A DNA stretch of 20,252 nt from Gemmatimonadota bacterium (GCA_018673255.1 JABHDC010000114.1:1-20252), one strand, 5' to 3'; shown: positions 1-8,191, numbered from the stretch's first letter. A program made the numbers and translations. The notes: generated from the letters alone by a model not told the origin.

Positions 1-387
1 GCGCGTCTGGTAACCGAACGCACCGCCCAGGGTTGGACGGCTGAGGATGTGCTGAGCGAGGTCAACTCGACTCGGTCTGATGGTCAGCCATTCGACGCGC
101 AGGGGCGTGACCAGATGCCCGCTGCCCGTGGCATGGCCGGTGACCCGACACTGATCGAACAGGAGCCGGCCGAAGATGCGTCGCGCGAGACCGATGATGC
201 GGGTCGCCTCTATGACGAGAATGGGCGACTCATCGGGGAACAGAGAGGTCCGGCGGGCGTCGACGAGGATGAGAATGGTCGCACGCCAGACACTGACACA
301 GACACTGACAGCGAGGGAGAAGTGCAAGACCGGGATTCACAGGAGACAAATGATGAACAGGAAACCGATGCAAATGGTCGAGGTTGA
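1..387 (+). CDS. C-terminal part of an acidic protein of unknown function (5' end outside window)
   Basis: The frame is open from the first base to a TGA at 385-387, giving at least 128 residues, so this is the 3' part of a longer gene. I do not recognise the family. The visible part starts with a helix-like stretch (TAEDVLSEVN) and ends in a strongly acidic, low-complexity tail of about 45 residues with a DTDTDTD run and many E, Q and N. Such a tail is probably disordered. Two short segments resemble each other loosely (FDAQGR and LYDENGRLIG). The last 35 bases overlap the next gene, which suggests coupled translation with the receiver protein downstream. An internal GTG at 49 is an alternative start, but the frame continues above it without a stop. 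Confidence 0.55.
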   Translation, partial: ARLVTERTAQGWTAEDVLSEVNSTRSDGQPFDAQGRDQMPAARGMAGDPTLIEQEPAEDASRETDDAGRLYDENGRLIGEQRGPAGVDEDENGRTPDTDTDTDSEGEVQDRDSQETNDEQETDANGRG

Positions 388-811
388 CCAACGATCAACC
401 CGACATCCGTCGGACAACACACGTTCGACGGAAGTGCGCCAGCGATTGTTGCTGGTAGATGATGATGATCTGGTTCGTGGTGCATTGGAGATCTTGCTGG
501 GAGACCAGTATGAGGTGGAGACGGCTGCCTCGGCAGAGGCGGCATTCGCCGGATTCACTCCAGGCCGGTTCGACCTGCTGATCACGGATCTGCGTTTGCC
601 GGGCCGCCACGGCCATCAACTGGCGCGTGCCCTGCGCGGCATCGATCCCCACCTGCCGACGATGCTGATCACGGGCGAGGATCTGCTACCAGATGACGAC
701 CGGCTGGAGGGATTCGACACGTGGTTGCAGAAGCCCTTCTTCAATCTCGACCATGTGTTTGACCGAGTGGCGGCCACGCTGGGTGAGAGTCGCCTGCGGC
801 GCGCCGGGTAA
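353..811 (+). CDS. Receiver-only (CheY-like) response regulator
   Basis: A 152-residue protein made of an N-terminal extension of about 30 residues and one REC domain (about 31-147). Visible landmarks are the acidic patch in LLLVDDDD, the phosphoacceptor Asp79 in DLLITD, Thr107 in LITG and Lys127 in LQKP. There is no output domain, so it should act through a protein partner or in a phosphorelay. AGGAG at 341-345 lies 7 nt before the ATG at 353; an ATG at 350 is also possible. The start lies inside the upstream acidic gene. A hairpin after the stop separates it from the kinase gene that follows. The segment GFTPGRF and the arrangement DDRLEGFDTWLQKP recur closely in the C-terminal receiver of the hybrid kinase at 14505-17723, which makes the two likely paralogues. 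Confidence 0.9.
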   Translation: MNRKPMQMVEVDQRSTRHPSDNTRSTEVRQRLLLVDDDDLVRGALEILLGDQYEVETAASAEAAFAGFTPGRFDLLITDLRLPGRHGHQLARALRGIDPHLPTMLITGEDLLPDDDRLEGFDTWLQKPFFNLDHVFDRVAATLGESRLRRAG

Positions 812-836
812 GCTCTACTTCACAGATGGTGAACCT

Positions 837-885
837 CGACGGGGGCGGTGCACAAAGCACGGCCCCCGTCGGCGTTCTGCTCTAC
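837..885 (+). terminator. Strong hairpin, probable terminator after the receiver gene
   Basis: Arms at 837-851 and 857-871 (CGACGGGGGCGGTGC and GCACGGCCCCCGTCG) pair over 15 positions with a single G-G mismatch around the 5-nt loop ACAAA. The sequence after it (GCGTTCTGCTCT) is only moderately T-rich, so it is a less than ideal intrinsic terminator. It lies 25 bases after the receiver stop and before the next kinase start, which fits a transcript boundary. Confidence 0.65.
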
Positions 886-925
886 TGTGCGAGATGACAC
901 CGGATTGCTTATTGTCCCTCATCTC

Positions 926-2863
926 ATGGCCACCAAGACGACTTCTCCCCCAATCCAGGGGCCCCCTCGCGCTGACCCACTCTTTGCGGCGTTGCCTTAT
1001 CCGGCGACGCTCGTGGATGAAGAGGGGATCATCGTCGACGTGAATGCGGCCTTTCTCGATTACGCTGAGACGCGTGGGCGATCGATCGATCGCGAGGACC
1101 GGGTTGGTCATCCGATCGGTGAATTCGCTCCGGGACCACGCGAAAGAACTCAGCTCGAATCCTATCTGGAGCGTCTGTTCTCGGGCCAGCGACCCATCGA
1201 GCGGCATCGCATGGTCGCTGCCGATGGGGTGCGACATCTCGAGTTGGCGGGCAGTGTTGTCGAGATCGATGGCCAGCGCCTGGCCCTGGTTGTCCGGCGC
1301 GACCGCACCGATCAGGTGGAAGCACAGGCTCGCCTCGATGCGCTGAGCGATCTGCGCCGGACCATCTGGAATATGGCATCGCCCGGTGATATCGACACCG
1401 TCATCCGAGCCATGCGGGATGCGCTGCGTAAGTGTGGCGTTGATTTCTTCGGATGTGGCGTCAACCTGATTGATGAGAGCAGCGATCCGCCATCGGTCCG
1501 TGTCTATGCGATGCAGACGGGGGAGGCGGACATGTGGAAGGAGGAGGAATCGGGTGCACTTGCCCTCGTGCTGGGTTTCGTTCACGAGGGTGTCACGGTC
1601 TATCGACAGGACCTGCTGGCGACTGACGACTTCACGGAATCGCCCCGCCTCCACCGGCAGCAGCAGGTCCGATCGGTCCTCGATGTTCCCTTCGCTCGAG
1701 GTACGCTGGCAGTCAATTCACTCCAGCCGGACGCCTTCACCCGCACCGATGTAGAACTCATTGAAGAGATGGCCCAGATCCTGGCTGATACCCTGACCAG
1801 GGCCGACGATCTGGCACGCCAGAAGGCCGATGCCGGTTCACTTCTGGCCACCGAGTTGCGATACCGTGCGCTGTTCCATGGCGCCAGTGACGCGGTGGTC
1901 ACCTTTGCACGATCTTCAGGCATCGTGGAGGCGAACGAGGCGGCGGCGCAGGTCATCGGATGTCGTGTCAGTGATCTGATCGGCCGGCGCGCCGTCGACA
2001 TCATTCATCCAGACAGTTGGCGTCGAGCGATCGTCGCCTGGCAACGACAAATGCACGAGCAGGGCCGTGTGACCCTCGAGACGAAGATTCGCAGGCGTGA
2101 TGGCTCGAGTCTTCCCGTCACCGTCGACGGCAGTAGTGTCGACCTGGAGGATGGCACCCAGCTGTTTGTCATCATCGCCCGCGACATCAGCGAACGGCAT
2201 CGGCTGGAGCAACTGCGTCGTGAGTTCACTCGTCAAAGTGAAAGACTGCAGGAAGATCAGCGCCGTCAGATCGCACGCGCGTTGCACGATGGGGTCAACC
2301 AGGTCCTGTCGGCAGCGGCAACACGGTTGCATCTGGCCGCTGCCGATGTGCCGCCGTCTGAAGATCTGACCATGGCTCGCGAACTCCTCGACCAGACGAT
2401 ACTTGAGGTCCGGCGAATCTCACGAGATCTGCGGCCCACCGTCCTCGACGATCTCGGCCTGCTGCCGGCCCTTCGAAGTCTTGGGAAACACTTCGAAGAG
2501 GATGAGGGCGTCTCATACCATCTACGCGCCTCAGATGGCCTCGAATTGCCCAAGGAAGTGGAGAGCGTCGTGTACAGGATCGTGCAGGAATATCTCGCAA
2601 ATACGGCCCGTCACGCGCAGGCGGGTCATGTTCATGTCGACGTGCACCGGGAAGGACAGATGCTGGCACTGCGCGTGACCGATGATGGGATCGGTTTCGA
2701 CCGCGAACTCGTAGAGGAGGATGGGCAAGGTGTCGGCCTCAGACACCTGCGCGAGCGGGCCCGGATGCTGTCGGGGAAGGTGAGTATTCATACTTCGCCT
2801 GGCGCTGGCACGACCATATCGGTCCGGCTGCCACTCAGCGGCACGGGAAGGTCTGGCGCATGA
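926..2863 (+). CDS. PAS-GAF-PAS sensor histidine kinase, NarL/DesK-type (HisKA_3)
   Basis: A 645-residue kinase with no membrane segment, so probably cytoplasmic. Domains: PAS at about 18-120, a GAF-like domain at about 138-300, a second PAS at about 311-425 ending in the usual DISERHRLE, then a HisKA_3 dimerisation domain with the phosphoacceptor His454 in ARALHDGVNQ, and an HATPase with N559, DDGIGF at 586-591 and GQGVGL at 600-605. The GAF domain carries DVPFARGTLAVNS, the signature of the type B modules found in the two large sensors downstream. The ATG at 926 begins MATKTTSPP but has no Shine-Dalgarno sequence; the frame stays open up to GTG codons at 887 and 848, and the latter lies inside the terminator hairpin. 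Its stop overlaps the start of the response regulator gene (ATGA), so the two form a two-component pair. The signal is unknown. Confidence 0.93.
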   Translation: MATKTTSPPIQGPPRADPLFAALPYPATLVDEEGIIVDVNAAFLDYAETRGRSIDREDRVGHPIGEFAPGPRERTQLESYLERLFSGQRPIERHRMVAADGVRHLELAGSVVEIDGQRLALVVRRDRTDQVEAQARLDALSDLRRTIWNMASPGDIDTVIRAMRDALRKCGVDFFGCGVNLIDESSDPPSVRVYAMQTGEADMWKEEESGALALVLGFVHEGVTVYRQDLLATDDFTESPRLHRQQQVRSVLDVPFARGTLAVNSLQPDAFTRTDVELIEEMAQILADTLTRADDLARQKADAGSLLATELRYRALFHGASDAVVTFARSSGIVEANEAAAQVIGCRVSDLIGRRAVDIIHPDSWRRAIVAWQRQMHEQGRVTLETKIRRRDGSSLPVTVDGSSVDLEDGTQLFVIIARDISERHRLEQLRREFTRQSERLQEDQRRQIARALHDGVNQVLSAAATRLHLAAADVPPSEDLTMARELLDQTILEVRRISRDLRPTVLDDLGLLPALRSLGKHFEEDEGVSYHLRASDGLELPKEVESVVYRIVQEYLANTARHAQAGHVHVDVHREGQMLALRVTDDGIGFDRELVEEDGQGVGLRHLRERARMLSGKVSIHTSPGAGTTISVRLPLSGTGRSGA

Positions 2864-3504
2864 CACAGGTGACGCGCGTCGTCGTCGACGACGATCATCC
2901 ACTCATCGTCGACGGGATCCAGTCGCAATTAGCCCCCATTCCCCACATCGAAGTCGTCGGACAGAGTGGTGGCGGTGAGGATGCTCTGCGGTTGATCGGC
3001 CAGCTGAAGCCGGATGTCGTACTGATGGATGTGACATTACCCGGGATCAATGGGATCGAGCTGGCGCGGCGACTCAGTAGCCTCTCCCCGGAGATTGCCG
3101 TTATCATGCTGACCATGCACGAGGACGACGAGTATGTAATCGAGTCGGTGCAGGCCGGGGCGCGAGGCTACGTCCTGAAGAGCTCAGGCCCGGACGTCCT
3201 GCGCCAGGCTATTGATACGGTGGCCGCGGGGGGGACGTTCTTTTCACCGGAAGTGGCCGGTTCTCTTATCCGCTCCTATGTCGAGGGCGAGCGCCCGGAG
3301 CGCCAGACCCTGGCACCGCGGGAACGGCAAGTTCTGGCGCTCATCGCCCGTGGCCGGATGAACAAGGAGATCGCCGACGAACTCGTACTGAGTGTCCGCA
3401 CCGTCGAGACCTACCGCGAACGACTGATCCGCAAGCTCGATCTGCACTCGGTGGCGGAATTGACGCGATATGCGATCACTGAGGGGCTGGTCAAGCTGGA
3501 CTGA
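2860..3504 (+). CDS. LuxR/NarL-family response regulator
   Basis: A 214-residue regulator that overlaps the kinase stop by 4 nt (ATGA), so the two are co-translated and almost certainly cognate. The REC domain (about 5-120) has the acidic pair in VVVDDDHP, phosphoacceptor Asp57 in VVLMDVTLPG, Thr85 in MLTMH and Lys107 in YVLKSS. The C-terminal LuxR-type helix-turn-helix (about 148-210) has the typical LAPRERQVLALIARG, NKEIADEL and SVRTVETYRERLIRKL. It should bind DNA as a phosphorylated dimer. Its targets cannot be read from the window. The last 14 bases overlap the end of the convergent kinase gene on the other strand. Confidence 0.95.
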   Translation: MTQVTRVVVDDDHPLIVDGIQSQLAPIPHIEVVGQSGGGEDALRLIGQLKPDVVLMDVTLPGINGIELARRLSSLSPEIAVIMLTMHEDDEYVIESVQAGARGYVLKSSGPDVLRQAIDTVAAGGTFFSPEVAGSLIRSYVEGERPERQTLAPRERQVLALIARGRMNKEIADELVLSVRTVETYRERLIRKLDLHSVAELTRYAITEGLVKLD

Positions 3505-4903
3505 CTTCGTCGCGGCTGTCGCCCTGGCGGTCTGCGGGGAAGGTGACGATGAATTCGGTGCCCAGATGGTTCTTCATCTCGATCTGACCACGGAGTTGAT
3601 GTGCCAGCGTGTTGATCAGTTGCAGTCCGAGGGATGGACTCTTGCGGAAGTCGATGTCCTCGGGAAACCCGATCCCATCGTCTCGAACTGACAACCGGTA
3701 TCCTTCGGCCAATGCGGACATCTTCACCTCCAGAATACCCTTCCGGCCATCGACGAAAGCGTACTTGAGCGAATTCGATACGAGCTCGTTGATCATCAGT
3801 CCGCAGGGGATGGCCTGGTCCAGATCCAGCGTGATCTGATCCACAGACGTCAACAGTGAAATGTTCTGGCTGGTCTTGTAGCTGCTGAACAAGCCCTCAG
3901 CAAGAGATTCCACATACCCGCCGAAATTGATCTTGGCGAGGTCTTCGGACAGATACAGGCGTTCGTGGATCGTTGCCATGGCGCGGACACGATGTTCGCT
4001 GTTGGCGAACAACTCGAGGGTCTCTTCATCATCGATCTGGTTCGCCTGCAGACTCAGCAGGCTGGCGATGATCTGCAGGTTGTTCTTGACCCGATGGTGG
4101 ACCTCCTTCAACAGGACAACCTTCTCATCGAGTGAATCCTGTAACAGCGTATTGGACTCGGACAACTCGGCGGTGCGTGCTTGCACCCGACTCTCAAGCT
4201 CTTCCTCACGCTGCTGGACAAGTCTCAGCATCTCGTTGAACTCATCGACGAGGCTGCCCAGATCGTCATCGGCAAATTTCCGCGCCCGCAAGGAGTAATC
4301 ATGGCTCTGGGCGATGCGATTGGCCGTCCCGATGAGACTGTCGATGGGGCGAGCGATGAGACGCACCACGCGCAGCGCGACAACCAGGGCGAGGGTCGAG
4401 CACGTCAGAATGATGAGAGTTGTTGCCGCCACTGAGCGTTTGAGCCCATCGTAGAATCCACCCAGATCGGACACGAGATGGATCGAGCCAATGAAGTCTC
4501 CATCGTGGTGAATGTGTTTGACGGAGATCAGGTGGGAGGCGGAGAAGGAATATCCCTCCTCGAGTGGCAGGGAGGGCATCACAGGGCTGATGCCAGGCCT
4601 GACGTAAGCTGCAAACAGCTCCGATTCCGGTGTGAAGAAACAGGCCGATGCGATGTGTTGTTTGGCGGCCAAGGTGGCGAGGGTCGCCTCAGCATCGCGA
4701 GCGACCTTGAATCGAAGTGCCGCCGAGCCATTGGCGGCCACCACATCAGCCGTCGTCTCCAACTCGCTGACCAGGAATTGGCGGAAACGCAACGCCTCAG
4801 AGACGACCGTTGTCACCGAGGCGAGCAGGATGGCCGCCACCGTCGTGATCACGATGATCACCGTCAGCTTGCGGTGCAGGGGCAGGTGGGTAAAGCTGAC
4901 CAT
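3491..4903 (-). CDS. Membrane sensor histidine kinase, CHASE8-like sensor + HAMP + HisKA_2 core
   Basis: A 470-residue inner-membrane kinase. A first membrane helix (about 14-35) and a second (about 158-178) enclose a periplasmic stretch resembling CHASE8 domains (SELETTADVVAANGSAAL and the following ACFF...ELFA strand). HAMP follows (about 179-232), then a coiled coil, then the HisKA_2 block LLKEVHHRVKNNLQ with phosphoacceptor His270, and an HATPase with MINELVSNSLKYAF and DDGIGF (from 408). HisKA_2 kinases usually signal to a separate receiver; none is encoded in this operon. The ATG at 4903 shares its A with the stop of the YfiR-like gene (TGATG), so translation is coupled; a GTG one codon earlier is possible. 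CHASE8 is the periplasmic domain of the YfiN diguanylate cyclase, so the pairing with YfiR fits, although the output here is a kinase. The CHASE8 assignment is by eye. Confidence 0.88.
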   Translation of the reverse strand: MVSFTHLPLHRKLTVIIVITTVAAILLASVTTVVSEALRFRQFLVSELETTADVVAANGSAALRFKVARDAEATLATLAAKQHIASACFFTPESELFAAYVRPGISPVMPSLPLEEGYSFSASHLISVKHIHHDGDFIGSIHLVSDLGGFYDGLKRSVAATTLIILTCSTLALVVALRVVRLIARPIDSLIGTANRIAQSHDYSLRARKFADDDLGSLVDEFNEMLRLVQQREEELESRVQARTAELSESNTLLQDSLDEKVVLLKEVHHRVKNNLQIIASLLSLQANQIDDEETLELFANSEHRVRAMATIHERLYLSEDLAKINFGGYVESLAEGLFSSYKTSQNISLLTSVDQITLDLDQAIPCGLMINELVSNSLKYAFVDGRKGILEVKMSALAEGYRLSVRDDGIGFPEDIDFRKSPSLGLQLINTLAHQLRGQIEMKNHLGTEFIVTFPADRQGDSRDEVSPA

Positions 4904-5478
4904 CACGGCGATTCTTCGAGGACAGAATGCGCGAGGTGGTAGAGGCTTGAACTGAGGCTGAGTCCGGCCCGCTGGGCGGCTGTGGAATTGATGACAAAAC
5001 CGAGATGGTCGTCGATCAGCATCAAGCGCAGCACGCCGCCATTCTCGGCGAATCCTGTGTCTTCACCGATGGTCAGCACATGCCTGGCATGCAATCGATC
5101 GGCGTGGGTCTCCATCAGCTCCTCGAGCGCAGCGCGACTGCAGTACAGCATGTGATAGGTGAAATCGTCATCTGTCACACTTGCCGCCACAATCCTGATC
5201 CCATGGCCGTGCATCCGCTTCTGGGCCAGTGGCAGCAATGCCCCGTACATCGCAGGATCGTCAATGACGCCGATGGTGAAATCTGCCTCGGATTCTGTGA
5301 AGGCCTCCGCCGGCCATTCCACGAATTTCGCAAAGGCGAAGATGAGGGCCGTCTTCGCCGCCGTCTCATCAGCCTCTGACTGAGCCACACTCAGGCCTGG
5401 CCATGAGATGACCAGGCACAACAGCCACGGCCAGAAGCGACTGTATCGACGCCTCAGGTCTGACACTAGAGCGACCAT
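4903..5478 (-). CDS. YfiR-family (DUF4154) periplasmic regulator
   Basis: A 191-residue secreted protein. A signal peptide covers about residues 1-32 (RFWPWLLCLVISWPGLSVAQS). The mature part follows the YfiR pattern: ALIFAFAKFVEWP near the start, VLTIGEDTGFAENGGVLRL, and the C-terminal FVINSTAAQRAGLSLSSSL. In Pseudomonas, YfiR binds the CHASE8 periplasmic domain of YfiN and represses it. By analogy this protein would control the kinase encoded immediately downstream, which overlaps its stop codon by one base. The gene starts inside the end of the barrel gene (13-nt overlap). The Shine-Dalgarno is poor, as expected for coupled translation. The family assignment is firm; the partner is inferred from context. 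Confidence 0.88.
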   Translation of the reverse strand: MVALVSDLRRRYSRFWPWLLCLVISWPGLSVAQSEADETAAKTALIFAFAKFVEWPAEAFTESEADFTIGVIDDPAMYGALLPLAQKRMHGHGIRIVAASVTDDDFTYHMLYCSRAALEELMETHADRLHARHVLTIGEDTGFAENGGVLRLMLIDDHLGFVINSTAAQRAGLSLSSSLYHLAHSVLEESP

Positions 5479-6554
5479 TTCCAGCCAGCACTCAAGCGGA
5501 AGATCTCCTTCGGCTGGGGCCCATTCAGGTGCTGGTAGACGGGGATACCGAAGTCCAGTGAAAGTGAATGATTCGCGACTGGCCCCTCACGACCGGAGAA
5601 GGTGGAGCCAACGAATACGTGCAATTTCGTACCACCGAACTTGTCGGGGTCTGTGACGGCCGCCGGATAGGGAGAGACGGGGAGCGCGTCGATCTGGAGA
5701 TCCGTGTCCCGGCCATCGATACGCCCCCATTTCTGCAGGGTCAGCCGCAGATTCGGACTGACCCACGGTCGGAGCCTCTTCTGGATCCAGCCGCTGGCGG
5801 AGAGGCGATTACCCAGCGTGTAGTTCCTGTCACTCTCACCCAGGCGCAGGGTTGCACGTCCTCGTGCACCCCACTCGATCCGGTCCGTGCTGCCCGAGTA
5901 GACAATGCCCGGCAGGAGATCGATGGTACCCGAGCCGATCTGCATTGTGTAGGGCAGCTGTGTGTCATTTTCTGGATCACGGGGGGTGGGCCCGATCTCG
6001 TCGATCGAACCTATAGGCAGGCTCAGGCCGAGATGGGCGACGACGACATGGCGATCCCGATGCCAGACCGGTGTGGTGGCGGAAAGAGCGATGTCACCGA
6101 TTCCGGAGGAGGAGATGACGAAGTCCTCGAAACCGGCAATGATACTGCAGTGGTCGGTGCTCTGGTGAATGAAGGGGATCAGCACATTCACCGAGAGCGA
6201 CCTGCCCAGATCGTAGCCGATATCGAACAGGTGTGCCTGCTGGTTGATCTCGAGGGGCACGACAGGGAAGTTGTCCGTCGTGCGGGCCTCGCCATCGTCC
6301 CGGTTCCAGATCACATCCTCGATAGACAGATCTTCGGTTCCATCGCGATTGCCGTCGAAACGAGCGAAGACCAGACGATAGCCCAGGCTCCATCGGGCCG
6401 GTTCCTCGGACAGCGTGTCGCTGCGCCGGATGTGCAGGGCGAGGATTTCTTCGATATCGAGTTCGGTCAGATCTGTGGGGGGACTCTGAGCGATGGCCGG
6501 ACCGGCAAGGACCAGGAGCAACAGAATTCCCCTCGCCAGGATCGATTTGTACAT
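5466..6554 (-). CDS. Putative outer-membrane beta-barrel protein with N-terminal plug-like motif
   Basis: A 362-residue exported protein. The signal peptide (about 1-22) ends at AIA-QS. A motif DLTELDIEEILALHI follows, like the DLTELSLEELLNxEV segment at the start of TonB-type receptors that often sit beside YfiR genes. The rest alternates short beta strands rich in aromatic residues and ends in WKWSL, as in outer-membrane barrels of the transporter/phenol-degradation MetA type; at about 340 mature residues it is far too short for a full TonB receptor. The ATG at 6554 is preceded by GAGGA (6562-6566) at 7 nt. It is the first gene of the minus-strand operon with the YfiR-like protein and the kinase, and may bring in or sense the signal. 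Family assignment is by pattern only. Confidence 0.65.
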   Translation of the reverse strand: MYKSILARGILLLLVLAGPAIAQSPPTDLTELDIEEILALHIRRSDTLSEEPARWSLGYRLVFARFDGNRDGTEDLSIEDVIWNRDDGEARTTDNFPVVPLEINQQAHLFDIGYDLGRSLSVNVLIPFIHQSTDHCSIIAGFEDFVISSSGIGDIALSATTPVWHRDRHVVVAHLGLSLPIGSIDEIGPTPRDPENDTQLPYTMQIGSGTIDLLPGIVYSGSTDRIEWGARGRATLRLGESDRNYTLGNRLSASGWIQKRLRPWVSPNLRLTLQKWGRIDGRDTDLQIDALPVSPYPAAVTDPDKFGGTKLHVFVGSTFSGREGPVANHSLSLDFGIPVYQHLNGPQPKEIFRLSAGWKWSL

Positions 6555-6689
6555 GGTCCCGTCCTCGTCGTGGAGCGAATTGAGATGTGTCAGTTGGATG
6601 GTTGAGCTTGGCGGGTCACCGGCAGCTGGGCTCCGCTGGCCACAAAAGTATAAGAATCCCCACAGACAGGTGCGAGACAGAAGGATGCA

Positions 6690-6712
6690 CACGTCCTACC
6701 GGGTGGGACGTG
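6690..6712. promoter_or_regulatory. 23-bp near-perfect palindrome in the divergent intergenic region; operator candidate
   Basis: The left arm CACGTCCTACC (6690-6700) and the right arm GGTGGGACGTG (6702-6712) are complementary at 10 of 11 positions around a single central G. It lies between the divergently transcribed barrel operon (start 6554) and aldehyde dehydrogenase operon (start 6777). No T tract follows on either strand, which argues against a terminator. The symmetry and place fit a binding site for a dimeric regulator or an RNA hairpin in the aldehyde dehydrogenase leader. No convincing -35/-10 pair could be assigned, apart from a possible minus-strand -10 (TATACT, 6648-6653). Confidence 0.5.
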
Positions 6713-6776
6713 AAAGGGGTGGTTGCATAGATTGTTGGTCCATTCGTGCCAACCCTTGCTCACTGAGGAGAGACCG

Positions 6777-8165
6777 ATGTCGTCAGGCCATCTCGAAGTC
6801 GTGAATCCCTATCACCTGGGTGTGATTGGTGAAGTCACCACAGGCGATTGGGCGCAGGCAGACGCCTGGCTTACCCGGGCCCGGCAACTGGCTGATGACC
6901 GAAAGTCGTGGTTGCCGGCTCACGAGCGCCTCGACATCCTGGCCCGCACGCAGCAACTGATGCGGGGACGCTTCGACGAGCTTGCACACCAGATCGCAGA
7001 CGAGGGTGGCAAACCCCTGATCGATGCACGCGTTGAGGTCGAGCGGGCCATCGACGGTGTCGGATTGTGTGCACGGGAGTTACAGCATCTCGGTGGCGGC
7101 GAGGTGCCAATGGATCTGACGGCGGCCGGCGCCGGGCGGATCGCCTTCACCCAGCGTGAACCCATCGGCCCCGTCGTGGCCGTCTCGGCCTTCAATCATC
7201 CGCTCAATCTCATCATTCATCAGGTCGCCCCGGCCGTGGCAGTCGGCTGCCCGGTGATCGTCAAGCCTGCCGATGACACCCCTCTGTCGGCCAGAAGTTT
7301 CGTCGATCTGCTCCACGAGGCGGGATTGCCGCCCGAATGGTGCGAGTTCATCGCCTGCGACCTGCCGACCGCACAGAGTCTGGTCACTGATCCACGTGTC
7401 GCTTTCCTCAGCTTCATCGGTTCGGCCAAGGTCGGTTGGATGCTGCGATCGAAGCTGGCCCCGGGAACGCGCTGTGCTCTGGAGCACGGTGGCGCCGCCC
7501 CTGTCATCGTGGATGACAGTGCGGACGTGGAGACCATGGTGCCTCTGCTGGCCAAGGGGGGGCTTTACCATGCGGGGCAGGTCTGCGTCTCCGTGCAGCG
7601 AGTCTACGCCCCCAGGACGCGATCCAGGGATCTTGCCGAGGCGCTGGCGGCGGTTGCCGATGGGCTCATCGTCGGTGATGCCGTGGAGGAAACGACGCAG
7701 ATCGGGCCGCTGATCCGCCCCCGCGAAGTGGATCGAGTGGAGGAGTGGCTTTCTGAAGCGGTGGCTGGCGGTGGTGAGGCCATCACGGGGAATCGCCGCT
7801 TCGGTGACACGAGTTTCGCGCCGACCATCATTCTGGACCCACCGGCAGACTGCCGACTCTCGACGGCCGAGATCTTTGGCCCGGCCATCGCCGTCTACAG
7901 CTACGACGATATCGATGAGGCGATCGGTCGGGCCAACGGCCTGCCCTACGCATTTCAGGCGGCCTGCTTCACCAATCGACTTGATGTGGCCACCCACTGT
8001 GTGCAGAATCTGGATGCGTCTGCCGTGATGGTGAATGATCACACGGCATTCCGGGTCGACTGGATGCCATTTGCCGGGCGACGCCACTCCGGCTACGGTG
8101 TTGGCGGCATTGGCCACACGATGCACGACATGACCCACGAGAAGATGGCCGTGATTCGATTGTAG
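6777..8165 (+). CDS. NAD(P)-dependent aldehyde dehydrogenase
   Basis: A 462-residue aldehyde dehydrogenase of about usual length. Key residues are visible: Asn140 in SAFNHP, the general base Glu236 in LEHGG, the catalytic Cys270 in GQVCVSVQR and Glu365 in EIFGPA. The C-terminal part (VMVNDHTAFRVDWMPFAGRR, then HSGYGVGGI) is typical of the lactaldehyde/phosphonoacetaldehyde/sulfolactaldehyde branch, but the substrate cannot be fixed from sequence. GAGGAG at 6765-6770 lies 6 nt before the ATG, a strong start. It is the first gene of a four-gene operon with a YhcH-like sugar protein, a lipoprotein and a sulfatase, so it probably oxidises an aldehyde released during breakdown of a sulfated or unusual sugar. 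Confidence 0.93.
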   Translation: MSSGHLEVVNPYHLGVIGEVTTGDWAQADAWLTRARQLADDRKSWLPAHERLDILARTQQLMRGRFDELAHQIADEGGKPLIDARVEVERAIDGVGLCARELQHLGGGEVPMDLTAAGAGRIAFTQREPIGPVVAVSAFNHPLNLIIHQVAPAVAVGCPVIVKPADDTPLSARSFVDLLHEAGLPPEWCEFIACDLPTAQSLVTDPRVAFLSFIGSAKVGWMLRSKLAPGTRCALEHGGAAPVIVDDSADVETMVPLLAKGGLYHAGQVCVSVQRVYAPRTRSRDLAEALAAVADGLIVGDAVEETTQIGPLIRPREVDRVEEWLSEAVAGGGEAITGNRRFGDTSFAPTIILDPPADCRLSTAEIFGPAIAVYSYDDIDEAIGRANGLPYAFQAACFTNRLDVATHCVQNLDASAVMVNDHTAFRVDWMPFAGRRHSGYGVGGIGHTMHDMTHEKMAVIRL

Positions 8166-8191
8166 ATCGCGCTTACAGGAGAAGAAACAGG

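Noticed and set aside
815..1654. 279-residue minus-strand ORF opposite the PAS-GAF kinase
   Set aside because: It is a shadow of the kinase gene with no start signal and no domain.
5568..6605. 345-residue plus-strand ORF
   Set aside because: It lies antisense to the barrel gene, has no Shine-Dalgarno or recognisable domain, and the minus-strand frame has a signal peptide and a good ribosome-binding site.
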